A stretch of DNA of 64,000 nt from Austropuccinia psidii. Its lineage: Eukaryota > Basidiomycota > Pucciniomycetes > Pucciniales > Sphaerophragmiaceae. Below are positions 12,264 to 23,221 of the stretch, piece after piece. The position numbers and the translations under genes were made by a program. The stretch spans positions 48,638,698 to 48,702,697 of the forward strand of contig JALGQZ010000011.1 in the NCBI GenBank assembly GCA_023105745.1, in the 5' to 3' direction. A model generated the notes under the pieces. The model had not been told where the DNA came from, ran no database searches, and was given only the letters and a program-made list of their open reading frames with translations. How positions within the stretch are numbered: position 1 is the stretch's first letter; the number at the start of each line of letters is the position of its first letter.

Positions 12264-14135
12264 TCATTGAGCAATTGGTCTTCTCTCATGTCTGAATCTT
12301 CTGAGAAACTTTTGGGAATCAGGTATTTTGTTTTCTACAATCCACTCATCTTCATGTTGTGGATTTTTATACCTGACCAAGTATTCTCTTTCATTTTTTC
12401 CCCTAAGTTTTCTTTCTTTCAAGACTTTCAGTACCTTTTTCTCCTCACTTAGGTACAGTGGGGGTACTTCTAAGGGTGTTTCATTTCTTAAAGGAAATGA
12501 TTCCTTGTCACTTGAAGTGTAATGCTTTACTAGACTGACAGGGAATGTTGGATTTTTATTTTCCAGTTCTCCTGACAGTTCTACTTGTACTGCATTTGTC
12601 CCATGAAGGTCTTTAATAATAAATGGTCCTGCAAAGGAATCTTTCAATTTCTTTGGACCTTTAATATTATTAAAGTTCAAGGTTAAAACTAGTATTAAGT
12701 CCCCTACTTTGAATTCTGGGGTCTTATGACTTTTATCCCATTTCTGCTTAGCATATTCAAAGGCATCATTCATGCTTTGATTTGCATGGTGCCTCACTTT
12801 ATCAAGCAACAATTTAAAGCTTGAAGCAGTGGGATGAATATCAACTAGATCTTTCTTCAAAGTATCAACTGGAAGTTTGGGGTTCCATCCTTTTTCCAAC
12901 ATTGCAGGGGTCTTGCCTGTTGAAGCATGGATGGAGGTCTTGTAGGCTAATTCCAATGCTGGTATAAGAGTACACCAATCGTGGGTAAGGCCATCAGAAT
13001 CTTTAAACTCCAGGCCATAAGCACAAAATCTTCTGATCATGTCCTCAAGGGTTTGAATCATTCCTTCTGCTAACCCATCTGTTTGTGGATGGTATGCTGT
13101 TGAGAATGATAATTTTGTACCCAAAAGCTTATGTAAATTAGTCCATAAGGCTGATGTAAATTTTGGGTCTCTGTCACTAATGATGTTTTCAAAGAGACCA
13201 GTATGGGATATTACCCTATTCCAGATTAAAAGAGCTGTATCCATAGCTGTGTCATCTTTGTGACATGGTAAAAAGATTGGTGTTTTGCTATATCTGTCTA
13301 CAATAACAAGACATGCATTGTAGCTCTTATTACCTCCAGGTGGTAATGAAGTTACCCAATCCATGTGAACCACTTCCCATGGGGTACTTGGTTCTTGGAT
13401 ATGGATCATCAGACCAAATCTTTTACCAGTAGCTTTATTGGCTTTCTGGCATCTATCACAACTATGACAGTACTCAATGACATCTTTTCTCCAAGATGGC
13501 CACCAGGCACATGTCTTAATTCTTTCCATTGTTCTGTCTTCAGACAGATGTCCAGAATAAATGTTATCATGGCATTCTAGTAGTATTGTGTTAATCAACA
13601 TTCTACTACATAGGACCATGACACATGTGTGTTTAGATCTATGATATAGTATACCATCAAACAAATGGAATCTTCCATTATCATAAGATGTTTTCCAAAT
13701 ATCATCCAGAGAATTACCCAATGCTGCATCTTTACAATCTTTGTCAAGTAGAGCAGTAAGAATATGACAATTTTTATCTTGCTTGTAGCTTTCCCTAACT
13801 TCTTCAAAGAATTCTGTTCCAACATCTGTGATATTAATTCCTTCAATTGGAATTTGAGGTTCTGCACTTGTAGGAACATAGGCAGGATTATCAGGTGTAT
13901 TTGGTAATGCCCATCTACTCAAGCCATCAGCATTCTTATGAATATTTCCGGCTTCATGTACTATGGTCATATTGCCTCTATACTCCTGTATAGCAATCTG
14001 CCATCTTAACATGTGTCTGTTTGGAGTTTTCATGTTAAGAAGTGATTGAACTGCATTAAAATCAGTAATTACTTCAAACACACTACCATCAAGATAGTAA
14101 TGAAGTTTTCCAGAGCCCAAACAAGGCAAAGGCAC
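12264..14135 (-). pseudogene. Pol of element B: RNase H end, integrase, chromodomain-like tail
   Basis: This is a 623-residue open frame. RNase H end: the TDFNAV block at about residues 24-29 and NADGLSRW at 68-75. Integrase zinc-binding residues are H189, H196, C226 and C229. The catalytic triad is D259, D321 and E357, with 35 residues between the last two (DD35E). The Arg normally after the catalytic Glu in these copies is Gly (LAEGM). The C-terminus has a GPF motif (AGPFII) and a chromodomain-like module ([16 protein letters not shown]). Chromodomains of Ty3 chromoviruses direct integration to marked heterochromatin. This frame is separated from the upstream RT frame by a 1-nt deletion in an A-run near 14112 (Leu-Glu-Lys-Leu in relatives becomes Leu-Glu-Asn-Phe), so the true polyprotein frame enters there and not at the Met. 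Confidence 0.93.
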
Positions 14136-14938
14136 TCCATTTGGCTAGCTCCATATCTGGCCTCAGTAGGTTTAATTTGTCTTGAAATGAAACAAATTGG
14201 ACCTTCATAAGGCTTGTCATTGACAATTTGAACTGGATGAAGAGCAGCTCCTAAACCATCACCACATGCATCAATATACAGCTTGAAAGGAAGTTTCCAA
14301 TATGGCATCAATAATAATGGTGCATTGGTCAAGGCATACTTGATTTTATCATATGCTTGAATTCTCTGCTGTGTCATTTCAAAAACAGTTTGTTGATCAC
14401 AAATTCTGTATAATGATCTGGCATGGATTGCAAAATCTTTAAGGTGTTGCCTGTAATAACTGGTAAACCCCAAGAAAGACATCACTTCTTTTTTGTTCTG
14501 GGGCATTTGTTTCAGTAAAACTGCAGCCACTTTGTTTTTATCAACACCAAGGCTCAGTCCAGAGACTACATGTCCTAGAGCTTTTAACTCATGAAACCCA
14601 AAATTACATTTTTTAAGAGAAATTTTCATGTTCACTTGTAGAATTTTCTTAAGTACTAATGAAAGTCTCTCCAAATGTAATTGCCAGGTTTCTGAACAAA
14701 TTATAATGTCATCAATATAAATGATTAACCATCCCTCTGATAATTCATGTGGGAAGATAGTATTCATCATTCTTTGGTAATGAGAGGGTGCATTTTTAAT
14801 ACCAAAAGGCATCCTCAAATATTCATAAATACCACAATGAGCAATTATTCCCAATAATTTCCTAGCATGAGGTGTCAAAACATTCTGGTGAAAGCCTTTT
14901 AGAGCATCCATAGAAGTGATGAATCTTGTGTTGGATAA
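14069..14938 (-). pseudogene. Pol of element B: reverse transcriptase core and RNase H start
   Basis: From the Met at 14911 the frame gives 280 residues. The RT catalytic box YIDDII is at residues 65-70, preceded by [16 protein letters not shown]. The RT thumb ([17 protein letters not shown]) and the RNase H first block [15 protein letters not shown] follow, then [18 protein letters not shown]. It lies in the same frame as the upstream gag-RT segment and is separated from it only by TAA at 14939-14941. It ends in a frameshift near 14112. Confidence 0.92.
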
Positions 14939-16678
14939 TTAAGTCAAAGTCTCATGAATTCTAGGGATTGGATACCTGTCTGGAATAGTATAGGTATTCA
15001 GTTCTCTAAAATCACCAACCATCCTTGACTTTCCATTATGCCAAGTAATGATTGATGGAGTTGTGACTTCAACTTCCTCATTGTGCCCAACTTTTCTAAG
15101 AACTCCCAGTTTCATTAGTTCATTAATATGATTTTCTAATGCTTCTCTAGCCCTAGGGCTAGCTGGGTAAGCTGGTCTCCTTAATACTGGCGGATAAGGC
15201 CTTTCCACATTAAGCATAATGTCCACCTCATGGCCTTTTATAGCCCCAAGTGGTTCATTATCAGAAGCAAAGGCTTCTCTATATTGAAATAAAACTTCAA
15301 TAAGTTCTTCCTTCATTTCTGGTGTTAATTCAGGACTAATTTGTGCTTCACTTAGCTGATCTGACACAAATTTTTCTTTTTTAACATTCTTTACTTGTTT
15401 AATGACAGTAATTTCTTTTCTTTCTAGAGAAAAAGCAAATTTTTGCCTTTTATTTTCCCCTATAGTGAAATACCTGTCCTTATGATTGTTAATATCAATA
15501 CCATAGATATTGAGATAATCATTTACAAGTATAAAGTGTTGTGAAGTACAATTGTTCATAACAACAAATTCAGCTTTCAATCTTATACTCCCTGCTGGAT
15601 CAGGAAATATTATTGCTGCTTCAAATATACCCAAAGGGTGCATGTTCTGGCTAGCACTGCTGAATTTTACACCTTCAATTGGCATCAACTTGTCTTGCCA
15701 ATTGGTATAAATTTTGTCAAGATAATCATTTCCAACACAAGTGCAAAAAGCACCTGAGTCGAGATGTATCTTGGCTTCTGTGTTATTTATCACAATATTA
15801 GTGATACAAGATGACCCAGCTGTATAACCTTTGCCTCTGGCAGGTTTGGTTTTTTGCATCTTGGCATCTTGCACATGTATGATATCCATACATTCATCAC
15901 TATACTTTGGTAAGTGAGTATGTACCTCAGTGACCTCAAAAGAGACATTAATGTTCTCTATACTAAGTTCTTCTGATACTTCTTCTTCTTCTGAAGGCTC
16001 AGAATCACGTTCATGTAAAGATACATCAGTTTCTTTTGTATCTTCTACTTTTTCAACATTTATCTCATTAACTCTTGTCTTTTTTGGACAAGTGTTTGCC
16101 AAATGAGATGTGCTTCCACATTTATGACATTTAAAAGGAGGTCTGTCATGTGGTTTATTGGGTTTTGAAATTGGATTCCCACTAGTCTTATTGTCTATTG
16201 GGGTTTTGGACCAATTTCTTCCAATTTTTGTTCTAGTAGTGATTTCCTCCATAGCATTTATATAATCTTCTGTAGAGCAAGGCTCAATACATCTGCTTCT
16301 TATAGCATGCTCAAGGTCACCACCACATTTTCTTAATATCCTTTTATGTACCATTGTTTCAGACATATCAGGATGAAGGTCAGTTAACCTGTCCTTTTGT
16401 TTAAGAAACCAAGTCATGGGCCTGTCCCTCTCAATATTAAAATTGGCTTCTTCAAAAGAATTTTCCATTCTAAATATCCAGGAATCATTTGCCCATTTGG
16501 AAATAACTTGTTCTTTCCACCAAGGCCAAGAATGTTTACCATGGTCTTGTCTCATTTTATAATACCATTTCTTTGCTGATTTGGTAAATAATGAGTGTAA
16601 TCTGGCACTTATGTATTCATCTGGTATGTTAAAGTCTTCTTTAAACATATCAATTGTTTTCATAAATTCCATATGATT
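14939..16678 (-). pseudogene. Gag capsid/nucleocapsid, protease and RT N-terminus of element B
   Basis: This is a 577-residue open segment. The capsid-like region is at residues 1-130 (YYKMRQDHGKHSWPWWKEQ, a Trp-rich block also present in element C). The zinc knuckle CHKCGSTSHLANTC is at 182-195 (CX2CX4HX4C), followed by an acidic linker. The aspartic protease motif LDSGAFCTC has its catalytic Asp at 305. The RT start (ITWHNGKSRMVGDFRELN) is near the end. Gag and pol share one frame, as in element C, so no gag-pol frameshift signal is needed. In-frame TAG at 16679-16681 precedes it, where relatives have Tyr, and TAA at 14939-14941 ends it, where a Gln codon CAA would be a single C-to-T change. 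Confidence 0.93.
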
Positions 16679-17073
16679 CTATTCTCCTTCACAACTGAAG
16701 GTTGGCCATTCCTCTAATCTTGGAATGTCCTTATAATTGCAAGCAGTTTCCACATCATGACTTGAAATTGTATGATGTAAATCATTGCTCAAGTTAAGGA
16801 CATTTCTGTCAAGAATTGGTGTGGATTTCCTTGGCAATTAATTTTTTAGTGATATATTATTAATACTTGACTGAATGTCTTCTTTAAATTCAAGTCTTGC
16901 TTTATCACTTTTTTCCAATTGTTCTTGAAAAAGAGCTGCATTGTGACCAGTTGAATTTTCCAAGTTGTGTACTTGTATTTTCAATTCTTTTAACTGTCCA
17001 GTTATAAAAGAAATTGAATGTTCATCTGGTTGATTGAGTAAGGTAACTTTAAACTCAAGTCTTTCACAAATTT
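16679..17073 (-). pseudogene. Gag middle region of element B, coiled-coil part
   Basis: Reading minus from about 17073, the frame gives QICERLEFKVTLLNQPDEHS and a helix-rich, Glu/Lys/Gln-rich segment, then reaches the capsid region. Two nonsense codons lie in frame: TAA at 16838-16840 and TAG at 16679-16681. The upstream end is cut at 17078 by insertion E. Across the insertion the frame rejoins LENVNKANILSLT (about 19390), so this is one gene split by a 2.3-kb insert. Confidence 0.8.
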
Positions 17074-17632
17074 GCGTTGTGGGAACTCCTTTTGGTGTGG
17101 GATGAAATAAGGCAGTACCTTGAGGGGGAAATTATTGGTAAGTCTGTTTTGAATTTCAGAATTGTCCAATAACCATGGGTGCTAAGGTGTATTAGCTGCC
17201 CCTCTAAATAATACTGAATAGTCAGCCTACAGAGAATCACAAAATAAAATAAGATTTGTGGCTTTAACAGATAGAGAAGACTTATCAGCAGTCTCTAAAT
17301 CAGACCTATCAATAACACTACAGTAAAAATTCTGATCTAAAATTTCTGATAAAATAAACACTAGATTTTTTTACTTTATTTTAATAAAAGTGATGATAAT
17401 ATATATATATATATATGTTTTGGGTTTCTGTTATTTTAATGAAACTAATAAGAATTTTTTTTTTGTTTTTTGTTTTTTTTAAGAATGATAAGAATATATA
17501 TATTTTTTATGGTTTTAGGTTGATTATAATGATTTTTTTTTGATATGAGTACTAATAATAAGACTACTGGATTTGATTCTTTTAGGATTTTTTTTAATAC
17601 TGGGTTTTATATCACCACTACTTTTTTTTTAA

Positions 17633-17820
17633 TAATACTAAGCCACTGAGCAAGGCTACTGAGCTTTTTACTACGTTAATACTACTATTCTTCACTAATA
17701 CTAAGCTACTGAGCAAGGCTACTGAGCTTTTACTACGGTTATACTACTATTCTTCACTAATACTAAGCTACTGAGCAAGGCTACTGAGCTTTTCACTACT
17801 AAAACACTACTACTATTCTA
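17633..17820. repeat. Three tandem 62-63-bp repeats
   Basis: Copies begin at 17633, 17696 and 17758 with TAATACTAAGC then ACTGAGCAAGG and CTACTGAGCTTTT. The third diverges after its first half. Internal to insertion E. Confidence 0.9.
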
Positions 17821-18019
17821 GATATCCTGCTAGTTCAGGGATGGTTATGATCCTGAATAGTGGGAACTTGTTCCATGATGATGGGAAAAATGAGGGAGAG
17901 AGGACCTCTATTTATGGCTTTTGGGCCTCCATAGAGCTTCTCAAAATAGGGTACTTAGAAAAAATCATAGTTGAGAGGTTTTAGCTAGTGAGACGTGTAG
18001 TTTTGGTGTAGCAGCATGT

Positions 18020-18960
18020 TTGCTGAGAGATTTATGCTGGTGGTTCTTTTTCTTATCAAGATCATGTGATGTATTTGAGATATTTTGGCTGGTGAGATTT
18101 TCTTTTTATCAGAGTCATGTGAGGTCATTGAGATAATATGGCGGGTGATGTTTTCTTGAAGGTGGGGAAAGTATCTTTTTGTTTCTATTTTTTACGTATT
18201 TTATGAGAGAATTATGCTGGTGGTGCTTTTTCTTATCAAAATCATGTGATGTATTTGAGATAATTTTGCTGGTGAGACTTTCTTTTTGCCAAGAAAGTGG
18301 AGAAAATACAGCTCCTGACAATTGAACTGTCTTCTAGTCATATGATATATATGAGAAAATTATGCTGGTGTTTCTGTTTCTTATCAAAATCATGTGATGT
18401 CTTTGAGATAATTTGGCTGGTGATGTTTTCTTGAAGGCGGGGAAAGTATTTTTGTTTCTATTTTTACGTATGTTCTGAGAGAATTATGCTGGTGGTGCTT
18501 TTTCTTATCAAAAGCATGTGATGTGTTTGAGATAATTTGGCTGGTGAGATTTTCTTTTTATCAGAGTCATGTGAGGTCATTGAGATAATATGGCTGGTGA
18601 TGTTTTCTTGAAGGTGGGGAAAGTATTTTTTTGTTTCTATTTTTTACGTATTTTATGAGAGAATTATGCTGGTGGTGCTTTTTCTTATCAAAATCATGTG
18701 ATGTGTTTGAGATAATTTGGCTGGTGTTTCTGTTTCTTATCAAAATCATGTGATGTCTTTGAGATAATTTGGCTGGTGATGTTTTCTTTTTTGGTGACTT
18801 TGTTACGTATTTTCTGAGAGAATTATGCTGGTGGTGCTTTTTCTTATCAAAATCATGTGATGTGTTTGAGATAATTTGGTTGGTGATGTTTTCTTGAAGG
18901 TGGGGAAATTATTTTTGTTTCTATTTTTTACGTATGTTCTGAGAGAATTATGCTGGTGGT
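18020..18960. repeat. Irregular minisatellite, about 7 partial units of 126-180 bp
   Basis: The block ATGCTGGTG, then CTTATCAAAATCATGTGATG, then GAGATAATTTGGCTGGTGA, then TTTTCTTGAAGGTGGGGAAA recurs about seven times (near 18028, 18207, 18359, 18484, 18663, 18823 and 18947) with variable spacing. Short repeated open frames on the minus strand are by-products. Confidence 0.88.
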
Positions 18961-19389
18961 TTTATTTTAGTATTGTATCATTTAATGTGGAGATTGCATC
19001 ATTTCTATCAAGTTTGATGCATGTCATTATTACTAATCAAACATTTGTTCTTGGAAAATATATTGAAATTTTATGCATAGCCTTGAGGTATTTCTTCTTT
19101 AAATTGAATCAAGGTGGGGAAAATACATCTTCTGATGCTTTGGTCCATCTTCATATACCTTTATTTAGATTAACTGCCTTTAATGACGTAATTTTTTATT
19201 GATGATGCGATAAGGTGGAGATATCCTTTGATACTATACTGTTTTGATAAGATCTTGAGGCTGTGTATTGTATCTTTCTTTTTGAGATTTGTAGTTGTAA
19301 TGTGTAAATATGTTTTGCGTATTATCATTCATTTTTTTTTTGTTTTATTGGTAAGCTTAAAACTGGTACTAATGGTATGGAATACCACA

Positions 19390-20347
19390 GCGTCAAAGAC
19401 AAAATATTTGCCTTGTTAACATTTTCAAGGCCAATTATGGTCTTTTGTTGGTCTTTTACTTGTAGTATCTCATTACCCAACTTTTGTTGGACATGATCAA
19501 ATGCTTTAAATTTTGCCATAATTTCTTTATTACAAGATTCAAAGTAAGTTACAAGTTTTACAAGATCTACTTCTTTGGAAAGGATTGGTTCAATCTTTCC
19601 TCCTCCTTGTTTTTGAATTCCATCAAAGTTCTTGCCATATTGAACACATTGTCCATGGCTGTCTTTTCCTTCTTTGGGATTCTGTAATTCTGGGGGTAAG
19701 GTTTGTTCCACTTGGGCTTTGCCTTTCCCTTTGCCTTTTGCTTGCCCTTCTGATTGGTCTTTGGGGCTTGCTTGGGCTTGTTTGGCACTTGTTGAGGCGG
19801 ATTTTTGCTGGTGGATGCTTGAGGAGCTTCCACTGGGCTGTTGTCCTTGCCTTGAGCCAATTTCTTCTTCTGATCCTCTGACAACATGCTTTGGTTTTTC
19901 AACCAAGCTTTGATCTGTTGGACTTGTCCTTTGACAGACATTGGTGTCCAACCCAGCAGAAGATTTTCTGTCTTTTCTGGCCCCATGAACTTCTTCACCT
20001 GAAGATAAGAGTTAATGGTGCCTATCCAAAGACTTGGAAGGAGTTCCCACTCTTGTTGTTTTGACGCCAGGAACCAGTTTTTCCATTGGGATTGATAAAT
20101 TTCCACAGCTGCCTGTTGGAAATGGTTCAGGTCTAACAGCAATAGCAGTTATGTCAGCTTCTAGACTCTCAATAAGCGGTTCAAAGGTGCTGGCTAACCT
20201 TTGAGAACTGGTGGAAGTTCTGGCATCCTCCATTTGTGCCTCTCCTCTGGGAGGACATTCTTGCCTTTTGGATTTGTGGCTGGAATGTCCTGGTCCAGAT
20301 CCATTTGATTGGATGGAGTAGTTACTTCCACTTCTAGTAGGAGTCAT
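19390..20347 (-). pseudogene. N-terminal Gag frame of element B
   Basis: This frame starts MTPTRSGSNYSIQSNGS at 20347 and is in the same frame as the capsid-to-RT segment at 16672, so it is the N-terminal extension of Gag-Pol. It is low-complexity (Ser, Gly, Gln, Lys-rich), with a predicted helical end (VKLVTYFESCNKEIMAKFKAF) before insertion E. One nonsense codon (TAA at 20012-20014) interrupts it; otherwise it is open through to 19390. It overlaps the spliced ORF1 in another frame over about 570 bp. Its start codon lies inside an ORF1 intron (20395-20334). The role of this N-terminal extension is unknown. Confidence 0.75.
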
Positions 20348-20512
20348 TTCACGTCAATTTTAATAAAAAATAGAGTAAAATTGAATTGAATTCACCTGCA
20401 GGACCTTTAAAGGGCTCTTTGGTTATTAAACCCCTTGGTGCTGGACTGGTTTGAATTTCAATACTGGACTCTGAGGCTTCAGAGTCTGAAGAATTCTCTC
20501 TGATGGAAGACA
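19567..20512 (-). CDS. Spliced accessory ORF1 of element B, +1 frame relative to Gag-Pol
   Basis: Three exons can be drawn with GT/AG borders: 20512-20396, 20333-20199 and 20132-19567, with introns of 62 and 66 nt, typical of fungi. The joins keep one frame. The first exon starts TGTCTTCC directly after ...TCTCTAG, so an upstream exon ending in A would supply the ATG. Translation runs SSIRENSSDSEASESS..., then EVEVTTPSNQMDLDQD..., then DLNHFQQAAVEIYQSQWKNW and a Lys/Gln/Pro-rich basic tail ending in MARTLMEFKNKEEERL. I recall proteins of this type annotated in rust genomes. It shares the block FLA...EWELL, LGWTP and a following Lys-rich helix with ORF1 of element C. Function unknown; RNA binding is possible from the basic tail (inference). 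The upstream donor was not resolved. Confidence 0.68.
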
Positions 20513-21044
20513 CTAGAGAAAATTAAAAATATAAGTTATTTTATCAAATGATGAAAATAACTTATAAACTCAACTTATTAAATAAAGTTGTTTTAATGTA
20601 ATTTTATGGAAAATTACGTCAAAAATAAAGAAAAATGTCTAAGATAAAAGAAAAAATGTTTTTAGTAAAGATTTTTATTTTTAAATTTTTTTTTATTTGA
20701 TTTATTATTTTCTTTAAAGAAATAATAATTATGCAATTAACAAGTTAATTAATCAAAATTGTATTATTATTCACTTTATACTAGAATAACTCAAAGAATA
20801 AATTTCAAGTCTGTGATGTGAAAAAAGCCACTAGTTAGACAAAAGAAATTTATTCCAAGTCACTCAATAGTATATTTTTTCAAACAATATTCTTAAGAAG
20901 AAAATAACTTTATTAATATTATAAAGATTATTTATAAGGGATAAGTCCCAAAAAAGCCAATTTTACGTCAAAAATGGTAAAATAAGGTCTAGAATATGAT
21001 TTATGTCCCAAAAATTGGTTTAAAATCACGGCCAGGCCCCCAAA
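20513..21044 (-). promoter_or_regulatory. 5' leader of element B with primer-binding-site motif
   Basis: Immediately inside the 5' LTR, the minus strand reads TTT then GGGGGCCTGGCCGTG (21041-21027). Element C has the identical 15-mer 4 nt after its own LTR, although the two LTR families are otherwise unrelated. This is the expected place of the minus-strand primer site. I could not match it to a tRNA by eye. The rest is AT-rich with no frame and by analogy with element C is probably intronic. Confidence 0.6.
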
Positions 21045-23221
21045 TGTAAGGTTTGTCTATGAAACTCTTGATAATAGTAACAATATCAAGAGTACTATGA
21101 CTGTCCTCAGTAGAAAAATATGATATAATAAAATATTACAACCACAAATTTAAATATAATTATTAAAAATAATTATATATAAAAAAAATAATTTAATTAT
21201 TATTATAATAATATAATAATAAAAAAATAATAATAATTATTCTATTATTGTTATAGTCACTGACAGTTATAACAATAAGAAGTGTAAAGCTCTTAATGAG
21301 ACAATTACATGTGGAAAATATAAATATTTAACCACTTATAAATAATATAAATATTATTTATAAAAGAATGAAAACACACACTGTGCAGAAATGATTCTTA
21401 TAGAGGAAATTCTATATATAAAAAAACTAATACTAGACAAAAAAATATAGAATTTTTAGAGAAAACTTACTTATAAGATTTATTTAATATAATAAGTCAA
21501 ACAACAACAGTTATAATATTAAATAATAATTATAAGTTAAAAACACGTCAAAAATCAATAAATTTAAAGATAAAAAGACTTTTTATAATATAAATTATGA
21601 TTAAAGAGTTTTTTAGAGGAATTTGTGGATTTTAAAAGATATTTAAGAAGATAATTTTATATAATAAAATATATTATTGGTGATTACAACAATAATCTGA
21701 ATTCTATGAATTAAATTCTTTAATTTCAATAAATAAAGAATAAAAATAACTTAAGAATGACTCTTAATAATAAGATTTTATATTTAATAAAACTTTACCT
21801 GTTTAAATTTCTAATATGATTGGATTGATAATGAATGATGGACAAAAACAGTGATGAAAAGACTCTTTTTATGTCTTCAGAGCAGCTCTCATGATTCATA
21901 ATGGATGTAGAGGGCGTGCTCAGGTCAAAACTGAAAAACCATGCTTAAAAATAAAGTTTTTAACTCAAGGCAACTTATTTTTACTTCCAATTTAAAGTTA
22001 CCAGTGTTATTCTTAACTCCAAGTAACTTTGATCCTTATTTAGTTTAACTATTTTAAGTTTTAATATAAAATAAGGTTATTTATATTAAAGTTCATCAAA
22101 TGAACAACTTAAAATTAGAGTTTCAAGCAAAAATCTCTTAAACTCAATTTTTAATTAATTTCTAAAGAAATCATAATTTTCTTTGAGTTTAATTAAAAGA
22201 GTAAATTTCCAGGCTAATTACCCTGGAAATTTATTTATAAAAGATACTTAAAATTTAATTTATATATTTATAATATTAAATTCTAAGTTGTGTGAAATTT
22301 TCAAGCAAATCCATTAAGAATTGGGTTTTTAATGAATTTTTGAAGTTATTGCTATTTTTCCACGTAAAATAGCAAAACACACCAAACCTTAAGTTTTGAT
22401 AAGGTTTTAATGCTTGAAACTTTAAAATTTTAAGCTTATTGAAGGTTTTTAAGCTTAAATAAGCTCTGATAGTTCTTAAAACCTTGATTTCAAGCTTTCA
22501 TATTGGGATTTACCCTTTGGCGGCTTGAAATTCCTGTCCAATTTGGGATAAAACCAGTTTAAACCTTAAGGTTGGATCAAAGTCTACTCTTAAAGCTTAA
22601 ATAAGGTTGAAAATCCTCCAATACAGGTGGACAACCTTAATTGAATCATTGCAGATCCAAAAAGTTGGGTACCCCAGCTCTATTTGGTCTTTTTCCTTTG
22701 TCCCACCTTTCTGCGTGGATTTTGCCTTTTTATTTATTTAAAGCCATACTATGGCCTTAAACCCTTTTAAATTGAGCTCACGCAGGATTTACATTCTGTA
22801 TGGCAAATCCTTCGCCAATTCAGTAAATATACACCACACCTTACTTTTAACTAAAATTTTGGTAAGTTTGCATAAACCTTATGCAACTTTAAATTTAAGC
22901 TTAATTAAGCTTAAATTTAACAATTTTAAAAAAATGTTAAAAAAGTTACATTGGTACTGTGAGATTCTTAGATCTTCCAATAACATAAAAAATAAGTGGT
23001 TTTGGGTATAACACCCTATGGGTGTACCCTAGGTTATTTTTGGTGTAGAATCCAAAAATGACATAATATTTATAACTTTGTTTATCCAAAAAAAAGTTAT
23101 ACTTATTTTTTATTATTTTTTATTTTAAATTCAACTAAAAAGTCTGTTTAAGACAAAATTAACTGTTTATAAAATCATTTGTGGCCTTATGGGTATGTCA
23201 TACATACCTCACAGGCTCAAA
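21045..23221 (-). repeat. 5' LTR of element B (2177 bp)
   Basis: Plus strand TGTAAGGTTTGTC... to ...CAGGCTCAAA (last CA mutated to AA). Same family as 9168-12126 and intact. The palindrome at 22889-22920 lies in it. It contains the pre-insertion site of solo LTR D (single CTAAT near 21812). There is a short length difference from the 3' LTR near 21240. Confidence 0.92.
22889..22920. repeat. Perfect 32-bp palindrome in B LTR (copy 2)
   Basis: Identical to the palindrome at 11794-11825. Includes two AAGCTT sites flanking a central TTAA. Confidence 0.85.

Larger units (their letters stand above)
17078..19389. mobile_element. Insertion E: 2312-bp TG...CA element with minisatellites, in B gag
   Basis: Ends are TGTGGGAACTCC on the left and GGAATACCACA on the right (imperfect inverted ends, TG...CA). 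The host sequence GCGT is repeated at 17074-17077 and 19390-19393, and the gag reading frame joins cleanly across the insertion, so its limits are well defined. It has no convincing ORF. Inside are T-runs, an (AT)n run near 17400, a 62-bp triplicate (17633-17820) and a dispersed minisatellite (18020-18960). It is best read as a large solo LTR or a non-autonomous LTR-type element. No second internal LTR pair was seen. Confidence 0.75.
9168..23221 (-). mobile_element. Full-length Ty3/gypsy chromovirus-type element, family B
   Basis: Both LTRs are present (9168-12126 and 21045-23221) and bounded by a perfect 5-bp target duplication AAAAC (9163-9167 and 23222-23226). The coding strand is minus: 5' LTR, primer-site motif, spliced ORF1 overlapping gag, gag-protease-RT-RNase H-integrase-chromodomain, purine tract, 3' LTR. 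Two later insertions lie within it: solo LTR D (9955-10715) and insertion E (17078-19389). Without these and their target duplications it would be about 11 kb. Nonsense codons at 20012, 16838, 16679 and 14939 plus a 1-nt deletion near 14112 make it non-functional, though only mildly decayed. Confidence 0.93.

Noticed and set aside
18115..18749. Repeated short minus-strand ORFs and a possible CRISPR-like array
   Set aside because: Units are 126-180 bp, irregular, and lack spacer structure; this is a eukaryotic minisatellite inside insertion E.
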